Below, piece by piece: positions 1 to 8,909 of a stretch of 23,457 bases of DNA. The notes beneath the pieces were generated by a model. The model searched no databases and was not told the origin of the DNA. It saw nothing but the letters and a program-made list of their open reading frames with translations. The stretch's first letter is position 1. The number at the start of each line of letters is the position of its first letter. Where the stretch lies: IMG/VR virus record IMGVR_UViG_3300031951_001221, positions 1-23,457 of that record, one strand, 5' to 3'. Both the position numbers and the translations under genes were made by a program. The stretch is from a virus.

Positions 1-24
1 CCATTGGATGCTCCTAAAGAAAGT

Positions 25-98
25 TACGGGGGTGGGATTTGAACCCACGTTGTTTGGCTTATGAGACCAAGCTGGGACCAGACTCCAGTCCACCCCGT
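25..98 (-). tRNA. tRNA-Met (CAT anticodon)
   Basis: Read on the minus strand this folds as a full cloverleaf. The acceptor stem starts ACGGGG and closes on CCCCGT with discriminator A. The anticodon arm is TTGGT-CTCATAA-GCCAA with anticodon CAT, and the T arm is GTGGG-TTCAAAT-CCCAC. The last acceptor pair (T7/C66) is a mismatch. CAT could be elongator Met or, if C34 is modified to lysidine, Ile. The A1-T72 pair argues against an initiator tRNA. No CCA is encoded. It follows the coat protein gene on the same strand. Confidence 0.9.
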
Positions 99-103
99 AA
101 TAG

Positions 104-175
104 CGGTCAATAGGGGAATCGAACCCCTTCTAGTTGTGCGACAGACAACTGTGCTAGCCGTTACACCAAAAGACC
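104..175 (-). tRNA. tRNA-Asp (GTC anticodon)
   Basis: Minus-strand cloverleaf. The D arm is GTGT/GCAC, the anticodon arm is GTTGT-CTGTCGC-ACAAC with anticodon GTC, and the T arm is AGGGG-TTCGATT-CCCCT. The acceptor stem begins GGTC and ends GACC with discriminator G, but has two internal T/T mismatches (positions 5-68 and 6-67), so it may be decaying or need unusual processing. It lies 5 bp upstream of tRNA-Met and is probably co-transcribed with it. Confidence 0.8.
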
Positions 176-179
176 GTTA

Positions 180-234
180 GGGTTGTATTCGACGCTCTCT
201 CCGCCTAAAGGCAAGTGCTTTCGTTATACAACCC
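180..234 (-). ncRNA. 55-nt rod-shaped RNA hairpin next to the tRNAs
   Basis: A perfect 9-bp inverted repeat (GGGTTGTAT at 180-188, ATACAACCC at 226-234) encloses a second short stem, TTGCC-TTTA-GGCGG on the minus strand. It sits between the coat-gene terminator and tRNA-Asp on the same transcript. It could be a processed small RNA or a remnant of a third tRNA, since a TCGAAT-like T-loop is visible but the length is too short for a cloverleaf. Confidence 0.4.
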
Positions 235-241
235 GAAAATT

Positions 242-270
242 ACGGGGCAACCTCAATGAGGTTGCCCCGT
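242..270 (-). terminator. Terminator after the coat protein gene
   Basis: A 29-nt perfect palindrome, ACGGGGCAACCTC/GAGGTTGCCCCGT, lies 4 bp past the coat gene stop codon. On the minus strand it is followed by an AATTTT tract. This is the strongest hairpin in the left part of the window and probably ends or attenuates the head operon before the tRNAs. Confidence 0.75.
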
Positions 271-274
271 TTGA

Positions 275-1684
275 TTACGCTACGAACACGGCACCGAGGT
301 TGGTATCGAGCGTCTTGATACCCGCGAGGATATCGAGAGTCACGCGAGTACCTTGGGCCTTGCCGTCGTAGGTCATGACAACGCGAACGGACAGGCCGTT
401 GTAGTTGACATTGGCCGACGCAGCACCGATTCCCTGGCGAGGCAGTTCCATCGGACGAGTCACGAGTGCAATCGCATTCTTGTGGAAGGCGAAGTTGTAC
501 TCACCCATCGGCGACAGGTTGACTTCATCTTCATCGGCAACAGCCACGGACAGCGAACGATCCAAGGTCAGACCGTAGCTGGGACCAGCGTAGGTGCTGA
601 CATTGATGATCGTGTAGACCGGGCTATTGGCCGTGTTGCTGAACGAAACCAGTTGGCCGATCTTCGGTGCAACCGTGAGACCGTCAACGATGATTTCCTT
701 GTTGTACCCAGCCGCGTATCCGGCGGTGAGTTCAACAGCACCAGGGACAGTGAACGTCACGACAGCACTGTCAAGCACCGCACCCGAAAGAGCCGGTGTG
801 AAAGTGATGCTCGTAGCCGTCGACTGGCCACCAGTCACAACGCGGTGCGGAACGCCCGAGCCGGCAACAGTGAACCACGTGTTGTTATCGAACAACGTGG
901 TACCGGTCTTGAGGGCAAGAGTCGTCGCGCCAGCCGCAGCAGCCGCGTTGGTACGGTACGTCGCATCGACAGTCGGAGTCACGGCAACGCTGGACATGTG
1001 CTGAGACATGTACGTTCCGAATCCGTACTTGCGACCGATGTACGCGTTCGCGAGAGCCTGACCTTGGTCACCGACTTGGTTGGCCTGCGTGAAGATCGGC
1101 AGGTTCAAGAGAGTGGTTTCGGTCGAGGGAGTCAGAATCAGGTTACGTCCATCGACGTAAGCGAGGTTCCGATTCATGATCTCGCGAGTTCCGAGGATGC
1201 CGTCGATCGCGTTGTTGACGGTCAGGCCGTTCAGGGTACCGTAGGAATTACCCATGAAGTTACTGACTTGGCCGAGAACGACCTTGTCAATGGCCTGAGC
1301 GTGCGCCAACATGGCGGGACGCATGTACTCGGTGACCAAGTCCTTGAAGGACTTGCTGGCTTCCGCGTCGTAGATGACGAAGGTCACGTGGAACAACTGG
1401 TCGAGAACGACCGGTACGTTCGTGGCCACCGCATCTTGATCGGTCACGTTTTCCGTGCCGGTCTTGCGGATGGCAGTGAACTTGCTGGGCCGACGAGTGT
1501 TGACCGTGTCGCCGTAGGAGGCGATCAGCGGGCTAAAATCGCGGTGCACCAAGTTGGCTGCCACCATATTTTCCTCAAGGATGGCGAGCGATTCCTGTGC
1601 CCACATCTGAGGAACGTACGCGCTGTTGTCGTTCGAGTAAACGGTGCAAACAGCGACCGCTTGGAGGTAATTGAGAGTCTTCAT
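275..1684 (-). CDS. Major capsid (coat) protein, P22 coat-like
   Basis: The 469-aa product looks like the P22-type coat protein family with the HK97 fold. The N-terminus (YVPQMWAQESLAILEENMVAANLVHRDF) and the following RRPSKFTAIRKTG region are typical, and positions 110-150 resemble the spine helix region. A threonine/glycine-rich stretch at about residues 230-350 could be the inserted beta-barrel I-domain. The protein forms the capsid shell. The ATG has AGAAGG 10 nt upstream, inside the end of the scaffold gene, and the two genes are 3 bp apart, so they are translated together. Codons are richer in G/C at third positions than in many small genes here, as expected for high expression. The fold call rests on sequence style and gene order. 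Confidence 0.85.
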   Translation of the reverse strand: MKTLNYLQAVAVCTVYSNDNSAYVPQMWAQESLAILEENMVAANLVHRDFSPLIASYGDTVNTRRPSKFTAIRKTGTENVTDQDAVATNVPVVLDQLFHVTFVIYDAEASKSFKDLVTEYMRPAMLAHAQAIDKVVLGQVSNFMGNSYGTLNGLTVNNAIDGILGTREIMNRNLAYVDGRNLILTPSTETTLLNLPIFTQANQVGDQGQALANAYIGRKYGFGTYMSQHMSSVAVTPTVDATYRTNAAAAAGATTLALKTGTTLFDNNTWFTVAGSGVPHRVVTGGQSTATSITFTPALSGAVLDSAVVTFTVPGAVELTAGYAAGYNKEIIVDGLTVAPKIGQLVSFSNTANSPVYTIINVSTYAGPSYGLTLDRSLSVAVADEDEVNLSPMGEYNFAFHKNAIALVTRPMELPRQGIGAASANVNYNGLSVRVVMTYDGKAQGTRVTLDILAGIKTLDTNLGAVFVA

Positions 1685-1687
1685 GTT

Positions 1688-2500
1688 TTACAGACCTTCT
1701 TTCTTGCGCCACTCACGATATTGAGCGGGCGTCATTTCGGATGGATCGACACCCCTGCCACCGGGCCGTGTATTGGCTCCCACGCCAGCCTGTGCAGTAG
1801 TTTCAAACAAGTATCCATACTTGGGAATTTCTTTCATGCGTGCCACAACTTCCGGCACCGTCAAATCCGCGACGAATTCCTTCTTCTCTTTGTCAACATC
1901 CTTGAACTTGGTCTTGGGGACGAAATCGCCGGTCGGTTGACCAGATTCGTCCAAGACTTCAACGAGTCGCGTATTCGGCCCCAGAATAGCAATCAACGCG
2001 TCAGAATCGAATGCTTTGTGGGCTGCTGCCTCACTGGTAATCGCTTGCTTGATCTGAGACGTATGGAAGCGATTCTTCCACTGATCACGTTCGGCCGTGA
2101 GTTGCTCGGACGTGGCCTTAAGGTCCTTCTCAAGCTTTTCTTTTTCCTTGGCAGCGCGTTGTTCCTTCGTCAACACGCTATTTTGAAGCTCTTCGATCTT
2201 GGTCGTCAGATTCGTCCGTTCTTGATCAGAGAGGCTTTTGGACTTCTTCAATTGCTCAAGCTCAGCGACGTGCTTGTCAACTTGAGCCTTGTGCTTTCGA
2301 CGGTCTTCCGCCAGCATTTTGTTCACTTGGTCTTGTGTGAACACCTGGTTCGGATTCGCTTTTGCGTCCGCTTCGGCTTTGGCTTTGGCAGCAGCTTCGG
2401 CTTCGGCAGCCTTGGCTTCCGCTTCCGCAGCCTTCGCGGCCTCGTCATCGCCTTCGTAAAACGTCGAAACGATCAGCCCAGGGAGGTAACGATTCTTCAT
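1688..2500 (-). CDS. Head scaffolding protein
   Basis: This 270-aa product has an Ala/Glu/Lys-rich N-terminal region (about 20-50), a long charged coiled coil (about 60-150) and a basic C-terminal tail ending MTPAQYREWRKKEGL. That architecture is typical of phage scaffolding proteins, whose C-terminal helix binds the coat protein. It lies directly upstream of the coat gene and downstream of the portal gene, the usual place. The ATG is preceded by AAAGGTG. Scaffold acts inside the procapsid and leaves before or during packaging. No protease domain is visible. Confidence 0.85.
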   Translation of the reverse strand: MKNRYLPGLIVSTFYEGDDEAAKAAEAEAKAAEAEAAAKAKAEADAKANPNQVFTQDQVNKMLAEDRRKHKAQVDKHVAELEQLKKSKSLSDQERTNLTTKIEELQNSVLTKEQRAAKEKEKLEKDLKATSEQLTAERDQWKNRFHTSQIKQAITSEAAAHKAFDSDALIAILGPNTRLVEVLDESGQPTGDFVPKTKFKDVDKEKKEFVADLTVPEVVARMKEIPKYGYLFETTAQAGVGANTRPGGRGVDPSEMTPAQYREWRKKEGL

Positions 2501-2522
2501 TGCACACCTTTAGAAATCCCTA

Positions 2523-4289
2523 CTATTTGTTGGGTGTAGGTTTCCCAGTTCCGCGTACTGGCACTTTACCAGTATCATTTTGAGTGGGGTCTTTCTGTTC
2601 CTTTTTCTCATTTTTACCAGCCAGTGGGTCACCACCCTGGTCTATGATTCCTCGGGCTTGTCCGTCTTGGACAGGATTCTTAGGAGCTTGAGCTTCCTGA
2701 ATCCGTTTCAATCGCTTCTCATGGTCCTTTTCAGCTTTCTCGGCTTCACCCTCAGGGTAGCCGCGAAGGATAGAAGCTGTCCCATTGGACACCAATCCGT
2801 GTTCCACATCACTGGCAATCGTCACAGGATCGCTACAGAAACCAGGAGCGTCATCGATTTCCTTGTAAATCTTCTCCATCGTTTCTTTCGAACTCGACGC
2901 TGCAAGTAACGAGTTTGCCAATTTCTTGCCAACAGTCTTCTGGTACGTCACACTCGGTACAAGTGGCAGAAGTTTGCCCAACTGTTCCGATTCGGTACGG
3001 CGATCTTGTTCGGTCCGTAACGTATACGTCTCAGGATAGTTGACTGTCGCGACTTTGTTCTCTCCTTCGTAGTATGACCAAATTTCGGCTACTTTCCGTT
3101 CGCCGTTTTCAAGAGTCATACCAATGTAGCTAAGACCAGCTTCAAGAGAAGCTTCATCTTTTGCTTTCGATTCCGCCGATGCCATTCGTGGACCTTTAAG
3201 ATTCGCAAGAGCAAGTCCGACAAGTTGTCGAATTTCTCCCTTGAGTTGGTCCTGTTTTTCCATCGAAGCGGTCATCGGTTCCGAAGAAGGGTGGATGAAC
3301 TTCGGAGCTTCAACACCCTTCGGGTATCGGCGTCCCTTAGCGACACCCATCTTGACTTCTTCGGTTGTTGCTGCTGCAGCACCTTCCGCCGTACCATCTC
3401 CGACCGGTCGAAGATGCTGACTATTCATTCGTGGTTCGTACTGTTCGACGTAGAATGGGAAGTTAGCTTTCAGTGCATAGATCATATCGGCCGAAGCCAA
3501 GTTGAGCAATGCAATCTGATAATCCGCGATGTTCTTCATCAACGAATCGCTAATCTCAAACAACACGAACGGTACGATTGGAATGTTCAGGACTGTTGGG
3601 TCTTTGATCGGTTGATTATTCTTGTCAACCATATCTCCAGCAGCATTGTAGAAAGCGAAGTAGACCTTTCCGGCTTCCTTCCAGATTCGTCGATAACGCT
3701 CAACACAATTTATCGGGAAACCAAACTGATTATCATATTCGTAAATATGGTCTCTCAGTAAGACAGACTGAAACTGAGTAAGGTCATCAGTTTCATCAAG
3801 CTTCCAAGCTCGAATGTCTTCGGTAATGTAGGTGTAAAGATAAGGATGTTTGTGTGCCGAATCCGCCTGACTTTGTCCTACGTCACTTGGCATATCGACA
3901 TACACCCCGACTTTACGCATCTTGAGCATTTCTTCAAGAACATTACATCCAATGTAGTAGTTCATCGAAGAGCCGCACAAATCGACACCACCGTTGCCAC
4001 CCTCACAAGCTGCTTGATACTTCTTGCTGCCACCTTGCCGGCTCACATCGGCCATTCGCTGATAGATGGAGTTCTTCACTTCATCAAGAGCGGCCTTTGC
4101 AAAGGCAGGGCAATAAGAAATATCCCGACGCATCGTAAAATCATCAGGGTCTTCACGATTGGTAAATTGGCGGAGATACTTTCGGATGAAAGCGGTTCCG
4201 CTCTCATACGTGTATCTCCACTTTATCCATTCTTGAAGTTGTTGCTGGTAATCTGGATGCGTCAAATTACAAACATTTGCATTTGACAT
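2523..4289 (-). CDS. Portal protein (DUF4055-type)
   Basis: The 588-aa product matches the DUF4055-type portal family in length and style. It has an aromatic/charged start (about 10-60), a central part with the long KVGVYVDMPS beta region (about 125-140), YLYTYITEDIRAWKLDE (about 150-165), and a helical stem/clip part around 330-400. The C-terminal tail (about 530-588) is rich in Lys, Glu and Gln. Portal forms the dodecameric ring at one capsid vertex for DNA entry and tail attachment. The ATG follows TGGAGATGAC. The gene sits between the terminase block and scaffold as expected. Confidence 0.85.
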   Translation of the reverse strand: MSNANVCNLTHPDYQQQLQEWIKWRYTYESGTAFIRKYLRQFTNREDPDDFTMRRDISYCPAFAKAALDEVKNSIYQRMADVSRQGGSKKYQAACEGGNGGVDLCGSSMNYYIGCNVLEEMLKMRKVGVYVDMPSDVGQSQADSAHKHPYLYTYITEDIRAWKLDETDDLTQFQSVLLRDHIYEYDNQFGFPINCVERYRRIWKEAGKVYFAFYNAAGDMVDKNNQPIKDPTVLNIPIVPFVLFEISDSLMKNIADYQIALLNLASADMIYALKANFPFYVEQYEPRMNSQHLRPVGDGTAEGAAAATTEEVKMGVAKGRRYPKGVEAPKFIHPSSEPMTASMEKQDQLKGEIRQLVGLALANLKGPRMASAESKAKDEASLEAGLSYIGMTLENGERKVAEIWSYYEGENKVATVNYPETYTLRTEQDRRTESEQLGKLLPLVPSVTYQKTVGKKLANSLLAASSSKETMEKIYKEIDDAPGFCSDPVTIASDVEHGLVSNGTASILRGYPEGEAEKAEKDHEKRLKRIQEAQAPKNPVQDGQARGIIDQGGDPLAGKNEKKEQKDPTQNDTGKVPVRGTGKPTPNK

Positions 4290-4301
4290 GTCATCTCCAG
4301 A

Positions 4302-4553
4302 TTACTGGGTACTCTGCTTGAGTCCCAACTTGTTACCAACGGAAACATTGATTTGTTTCCCTTGCACCAGTTCTTTGAGTCCATTGGGCAACGCACCACT
4401 TAGGACTTCCCAATTTGAGGCATCCAAAACCTTAGCTCCAGTTTTCGGATTGTAGGTGATGCCCGCACCACAGGCGGAACAAGCGTGTGGATGGGAGCAT
4501 TCACCCGCTTGTTCCGCCGATTCTACATGTCCGCAGTTTTTGCACTTAAACAT
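4302..4553 (-). CDS. Zinc-ribbon small protein
   Basis: An 83-aa protein with a clear N-terminal zinc-binding pattern: C4-x2-C7, then C19-x2-H-x-H-x-C-x2-C within the first 30 residues. A short tail without recognised motifs follows. The ATG has GGGGTAATC just upstream, overlapping the end of the preceding gene, so it is translationally linked to it. It lies between portal and a minor structural gene. I do not recognise a specific function; a small nucleic-acid or assembly factor is possible. Confidence 0.7.
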   Translation of the reverse strand: MFKCKNCGHVESAEQAGECSHPHACSACGAGITYNPKTGAKVLDASNWEVLSGALPNGLKELVQGKQINVSVGNKLGLKQSTQ

Positions 4554-4555
4554 GA

Positions 4556-5410
4556 TTACCCCGAAACCGTGAGAGTGTCAGTGACGGTGAGCGTATCACC
4601 GTTGCCGACAGTTGCGTCTTGGTTCAACACCGTCTCGAAGATCATCGGGTCGGCTCCAGCAGCACTGAGTGCTGTGAAGAGACCCATGCGGTGAATGGCT
4701 GTCAACGTGCCCGTAATCGAGAACGCTTTTTGCAGCGTGAACGTCGCAGCACCAAAGGTATGGGCATACGTCGCCAACGCACGAGCAGCACCGTTGTTGG
4801 TGATTTCGCTCGTCAGCACAGTGTTCGATGCAGAAGCTGCCGACGAGTTTGTCGTCAACGCCATGAATCGAGCCGAAGCTGGTCCACCTGCTCCGATAAT
4901 GAAAGAATCACCTGTTGTTGGTGTAGTACCAGTCGTGTCATCAGCCTCCCACCACTTATCAATCGTGATGACGTTTGTGGTATTGCTGATGATGTTGCCA
5001 TACACCATCGGGTCGGTCGATGTATTTGGCGAAGCATAGACGCGAAGTCCAGCCAAACCAAGTTGTGGCGTTGCAAGATTGCTTGCAGTCCAGACCGAAC
5101 CAGTACCAGTGATGCTCGTTGCAGAGACACCAGTGGAGATGTTTGAGGCAACAGTGTTACCAGCAGGAATAAACCCGCCGATTGCACCGCACAACCAGTC
5201 ACGACCAATGTTTGTCAGCAAATTGTAGCTGACACCAAGGTCTTCGTAGGAACCATCCGCTCGGGTGATTCCTACATGGATTGCGTTCGGTCCCATTCGG
5301 ACCTTACTGATGGCCGTTTGGGAACCCGATTTTTCACGCTGACGGAACATTGTAATCAATGCTCCATCGTTGTAGTGAACGATTCTATTCAGAATGTTCT
5401 TCAAGAACAT
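4556..5410 (-). CDS. Minor structural protein (tail or head decoration type)
   Basis: A 284-aa product. I chose the ATG at 5410 because TAGGAGAAACC lies directly before it; the upstream ATG at 5464 lies inside the terminase gene and has no such site. The middle is low in charge and rich in Thr, Ser, Gly and Ala. The C-terminal part (GLFTALSA, FETVLNQDATVGNGDTLTVT) has the beta-strand style of phage virion proteins annotated as structural or tail-fibre-like. It starts 9 bp after the terminase gene. The exact virion role cannot be read from sequence. Confidence 0.65.
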   Translation of the reverse strand: MFLKNILNRIVHYNDGALITMFRQREKSGSQTAISKVRMGPNAIHVGITRADGSYEDLGVSYNLLTNIGRDWLCGAIGGFIPAGNTVASNISTGVSATSITGTGSVWTASNLATPQLGLAGLRVYASPNTSTDPMVYGNIISNTTNVITIDKWWEADDTTGTTPTTGDSFIIGAGGPASARFMALTTNSSAASASNTVLTSEITNNGAARALATYAHTFGAATFTLQKAFSITGTLTAIHRMGLFTALSAAGADPMIFETVLNQDATVGNGDTLTVTDTLTVSG

Positions 5411-5418
5411 GGTTTCTC

Positions 5419-7092
5419 CTAGATAGGTGTATCGAAAATATCTTGGCTCTGACCCATACCACACGCAAAAGGCAGAGCGATTTCGGCATAGTTCCGTGCA
5501 TGTGCCAAGTGGTCTTCATCTCGTTCCTTCTTGATGTATTTTGCCACAGGGTTACCGTCCTGGTCTTTCTCGAAAACACGCACCAATGCTTTTAGGTGCT
5601 GTAGGTATTCAAGGTCCGTGTCCATTGGAAGCTCAATTCGTTTCGAGCGAAATCGTCCCAAGGACATATCGAGCCAAGAGGTTCGATCAACCGTGATGGT
5701 TGGCTCTGAGTTCCTGTCCGCATTCGGTACGTTAATCTGTTTCCCTTGGATACCTCGTCCATAGAAACACATCTTAACGTAACCCCAAAAACGTGAAGCA
5801 AATTCAAAAGCTTTACGTCTTTCAGGATTCGCGTCAACTACACAGAAGTTGACTTGAAACTCTCGCATCAACACATCAAGGTCTTCAAACTTTTGAACCT
5901 TACCCATCGTTACAACACGACAGAAAGATTCCAAGTTCAAGTCATTCTGAATGTGTTCGGGTGGATACCACAAATCGATTTCGTAGTGAATCCACTTACC
6001 AATATCGACACCCATTGTCGTGAAGCCGTTCTTAGATAGCTCTTTCTTCTTGTAGCTACCATAGCACTTCTTGATGGTTTCGTCATCAAGCTTGGCACCA
6101 TCGACAGTATGAGCTAGGCCACCTTTTGAGTTCCAGTATTCTTGCTCAACAGCCGGGTTGTATTCCGATTCAATCGCAAACTTTGCCAATTCGTATGGCG
6201 ATACTGTAGGCGAATACTGTTGATGAATGTAAAAGCCCCGTTCTTCACGGTCAGTATAGCTTGGCACCCATCGACCAGTTTGCAACCATTCTGACTTACC
6301 CTTATGGGGTAGCACGGCTTTACAGTGCAGACAAATCAAGTGGCTCTTTTCCAAGTCGGGATCAAACAGGTCTTTACCAGTGACCACCAAAGACTTAGGA
6401 AACTCCAGTTCAATGAACCGTGAGCAACTAGGACAGTTGAAGAAGAAATGCTCTTGTGTGGTTTTACCAAACAATTCATCAATTCCAAAGGTAGGAATCG
6501 TAGGCGTCGAAATCGCCCAAGCATTCTTTGTCAACTGACCGTCTTGACGAGCCATAGCCAGTGGAATGTTCTTCTCCACCATTTCGTCAACTTCGTCCAG
6601 AACCAAGAAGCCGACCGGAATCGACTTAAGTTGTGAACGACTTTTACTACCACGAATGTAAAGATTCGTAGGGCCGGCTCGTTTGTGTCCGATGTTCTTC
6701 ACATCACTGAAAAGATTCTCCAGATGCGGCGACAGTTCCAAAGCCGGATCGAATCGTCCGGTAGAAAAGTCGCTCGCATCAGGAGTCTTTGAGGGCAGCA
6801 CATACAGGCAATCAATCCGTTCGATATCAATCTTGAAGAACGTCAGATTGAGAACGGTTTCCGTGTAGCCCATCTGTGCAGACTTCTTACCCACATTCAT
6901 CGGGGCTTGGGAGTCGTGCATCTCAACCAACCAAGGATGGTGTTTAAATCGCCACGGACCAGGGAAATCTTTACCACCAAGCACACGGTACTTTTCAGCC
7001 CATTGTGACGGTTTTGTAATTGTTTTCCGACTAAGCCCAGCAGCAATTCTATTGGCCATTTCCTTGAATAACGGGTGTTTCAGATTCGCCAT
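5419..7092 (-). CDS. Terminase large subunit, GpA-like
   Basis: The 557-aa product has the hallmarks of the lambda gpA-type large terminase that packages DNA into procapsids. It has a variant Walker A, VGKKSAQMGYTE (67-78), Walker B GFLVLDEVDE (161-170), and a coupling motif AISTPT (193-198). Two CxxC pairs (C220/C223, C254/C257) probably form a zinc site. The C-terminal RNase H-like nuclease is marked by GVDIGKW (D363), VVDANP (D420) and DHLAHARNY (D527). The gene overlaps the upstream small gene by 44 bp, typical of terminase pairs. Length fits the family. Confidence 0.92.
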   Translation of the reverse strand: MANLKHPLFKEMANRIAAGLSRKTITKPSQWAEKYRVLGGKDFPGPWRFKHHPWLVEMHDSQAPMNVGKKSAQMGYTETVLNLTFFKIDIERIDCLYVLPSKTPDASDFSTGRFDPALELSPHLENLFSDVKNIGHKRAGPTNLYIRGSKSRSQLKSIPVGFLVLDEVDEMVEKNIPLAMARQDGQLTKNAWAISTPTIPTFGIDELFGKTTQEHFFFNCPSCSRFIELEFPKSLVVTGKDLFDPDLEKSHLICLHCKAVLPHKGKSEWLQTGRWVPSYTDREERGFYIHQQYSPTVSPYELAKFAIESEYNPAVEQEYWNSKGGLAHTVDGAKLDDETIKKCYGSYKKKELSKNGFTTMGVDIGKWIHYEIDLWYPPEHIQNDLNLESFCRVVTMGKVQKFEDLDVLMREFQVNFCVVDANPERRKAFEFASRFWGYVKMCFYGRGIQGKQINVPNADRNSEPTITVDRTSWLDMSLGRFRSKRIELPMDTDLEYLQHLKALVRVFEKDQDGNPVAKYIKKERDEDHLAHARNYAEIALPFACGMGQSQDIFDTPI

Positions 7093-7621
7093 GATTCATC
7101 TCTGTGATAACTCGCATGATGCGTTCGGAGACGCCAGCAATCTTGTCGGGAGGACAAACCTCTCCGATGATTTGAATGACGACATCGCCCATGAACATCA
7201 TGTTTTGTTTGTTGACAAGTTGACCAGTAGCCAGCTCAAGTTTGTGGCAGCTAGCCACGAGTTTTTCGATCTTTACAACAAGATCAGAAATTTTACTGCT
7301 ATAGAGCATGAGATCAGTGTCGGTATGACACTTATTCATGGTCTCTTCCAAGAGTAATCTTAGCACGCCAATTTCTTCGTGCAATGATTTCAACGAATCA
7401 TTGTCAGCCAATTCGTTGATGCGATGTTGCCATTTATTGATTCTGTAGTTTCTTGCTTCTCTTTGTTCGGCAATCTTGTTACCGATTCCAAAGTGCAGCT
7501 TACAAAACTTTTGTCCTGGCACCGCTTGTATGTTACAAGGGCCATGAGCATTCAGACCCTGACAACATGTTGGATCATCGGGTTCTACCCGTATGAAAGA
7601 GGCTGCATCTTCAATTGCCAT
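7049..7621 (-). CDS. Probable terminase small subunit
   Basis: A 190-aa protein directly upstream of, and overlapping, the large terminase. The N-terminus has a possible zinc knuckle, C19/C20, C29, then C41-x2-H44 in a GQKFCKLHFG context. The rest is helical and charged (about 55-165), suitable for oligomerisation. Position and overlap suggest the small terminase that recognises DNA and recruits the large subunit, but I see no clear helix-turn-helix. The ATG overlaps the end of the upstream gene by 11 bp, with only a weak GGTG site, so coupling to upstream translation is likely. Confidence 0.55.
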   Translation of the reverse strand: MAIEDAASFIRVEPDDPTCCQGLNAHGPCNIQAVPGQKFCKLHFGIGNKIAEQREARNYRINKWQHRINELADNDSLKSLHEEIGVLRLLLEETMNKCHTDTDLMLYSSKISDLVVKIEKLVASCHKLELATGQLVNKQNMMFMGDVVIQIIGEVCPPDKIAGVSERIMRVITEMNHGESETPVIQGNGQ

Positions 7622-8876
7622 TTTTCACCATTGCGTTGAGATGTCCAGAGTAGCCACGTTTGGCACTGTAAAGGAAGGCTTGAGCGGCTCTCATGCCACC
7701 CACATAACCCTTCTTAAAATGCCAACTGTCAGTTCCGCATAAGCTAGGAAGAACTCTTACAAGCACACCATCGATAGTCTCGGCGGCATTGTAGTGCGTT
7801 TCTTTCACTCGATGGAAATGTCCCAATTTCCATTCGCGATGAGTCGTTCTGGCCCACTCGTGAGGCCATTGTCCGGCCATAATCGCTGGTAAAGAGCCGT
7901 GTTTCTCGTCACAACCGTGAGTATAACCCAAAAGATTCACACCGTATTCGATGTGTTTCCTTGGCATTTCACTCGCATCCACGGTTACACTTTTTGTGAA
8001 CCGATAATGTGCCTCAAGCACTTTAATCAAATACCAACTTGTGTACCAGTCATGATTCCCAGGCACCCAAAGAATGTGTACTGGAGCAATTCCCATGAGC
8101 AAATCGCAAAGATTAATCAAGGCCCTTTGCCCGGTGGCAAAGATTTTGGCTAATCGGCCATCAACATCCTGCGGTGTACCGGCTGTTGTCGTGTTATTTG
8201 GTCCGTCAACGTGAAAAAAGTCCTGCCCAATGGGTAGAACGATCTTGTCGATGTTGAACCCGCGGCTCTTTTCGATTAATTCGTGAGCCGCATCAGAGTA
8301 AATCTGTTCCGCGATCTTGAGATCATAGTTCTCTCCGGTCTCGCGGCCCCATGCCAGCTTACCGAAGTGGTGATCCCAAATACTTATCTCAAGCAGGTAA
8401 GGATCAGCGTGTTTTTCGTAAAAGATTCTTTCGGTCCGTTGACTCGGAACCTGTGCAAGGAAGAGTTTCAAGCCCTCTTCAATGGTTACTGGCACTTTTC
8501 TTCGCAAAAAGACCTTAACTTGCCACAATTCTGTAGCGGCAAGCACCTTTTTGCCTTTGCGTTCAATCTTGGCAACACAGTCCCATTTGTTGATTACAAA
8601 GCGTTCGACTTCCCAAACCTTTGTATCAACGGCACTGGCCTTGAGAGCTTGTTCCAATGTCCGCACAGTTTTACTGTGCGAAGTGATTACTGCGACATCT
8701 TCCTTAACGTCGACCTCCAAGTTTTCCTTAACCCCAGCGACTGATTCCTTTCCGGCCTTCAACTTCTGACGAATCGAAGGGATTGTACGACCCAAACGCG
8801 ATGCGATTTCCTTGTGCGTCATCTTTTGGTTGTTCAGGTTGTGTAAAATCGCTACTTGTTCAGGTGTCCAGAACAT
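7611..8876 (-). CDS. HTH-metallophosphoesterase fusion
   Basis: A 421-aa protein. The ATG at 8876 has GGGGA 6 nt upstream; a longer TTG-started form (8888) is less likely. Residues 1-45 form a helix-turn-helix (EIASRLGRTIPSIRQKLKAG) like those that read DNA sites. The second half is a calcineurin-like metallophosphoesterase, with WDHHFGK (D168, H170), GQDFFH (D219), GNHD (273-276), a GYTHG segment and GHFHR (352-356), so all metal ligands appear present. Possible roles are a DNA nuclease or phosphodiesterase targeted by the HTH. It sits just upstream of the terminase genes in the packaging operon. Confidence 0.85.
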   Translation of the reverse strand: MFWTPEQVAILHNLNNQKMTHKEIASRLGRTIPSIRQKLKAGKESVAGVKENLEVDVKEDVAVITSHSKTVRTLEQALKASAVDTKVWEVERFVINKWDCVAKIERKGKKVLAATELWQVKVFLRRKVPVTIEEGLKLFLAQVPSQRTERIFYEKHADPYLLEISIWDHHFGKLAWGRETGENYDLKIAEQIYSDAAHELIEKSRGFNIDKIVLPIGQDFFHVDGPNNTTTAGTPQDVDGRLAKIFATGQRALINLCDLLMGIAPVHILWVPGNHDWYTSWYLIKVLEAHYRFTKSVTVDASEMPRKHIEYGVNLLGYTHGCDEKHGSLPAIMAGQWPHEWARTTHREWKLGHFHRVKETHYNAAETIDGVLVRVLPSLCGTDSWHFKKGYVGGMRAAQAFLYSAKRGYSGHLNAMVKNGN

Positions 8877-8909
8877 AAAAATCCCCAACTGAGGACGGAA
8901 AGACTACGG

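Noticed and set aside
353-2539. Very long plus-strand open frame (728 aa) opposite the coat and scaffold genes
   Set aside because: It is antisense to two clearly recognised head genes, has no ribosome site and its composition mirrors their codons.
5410-5464. Upstream ATG for the minor structural gene
   Set aside because: It lies in the end of the terminase gene without a ribosome site, while the ATG at 5410 has TAGGAG.
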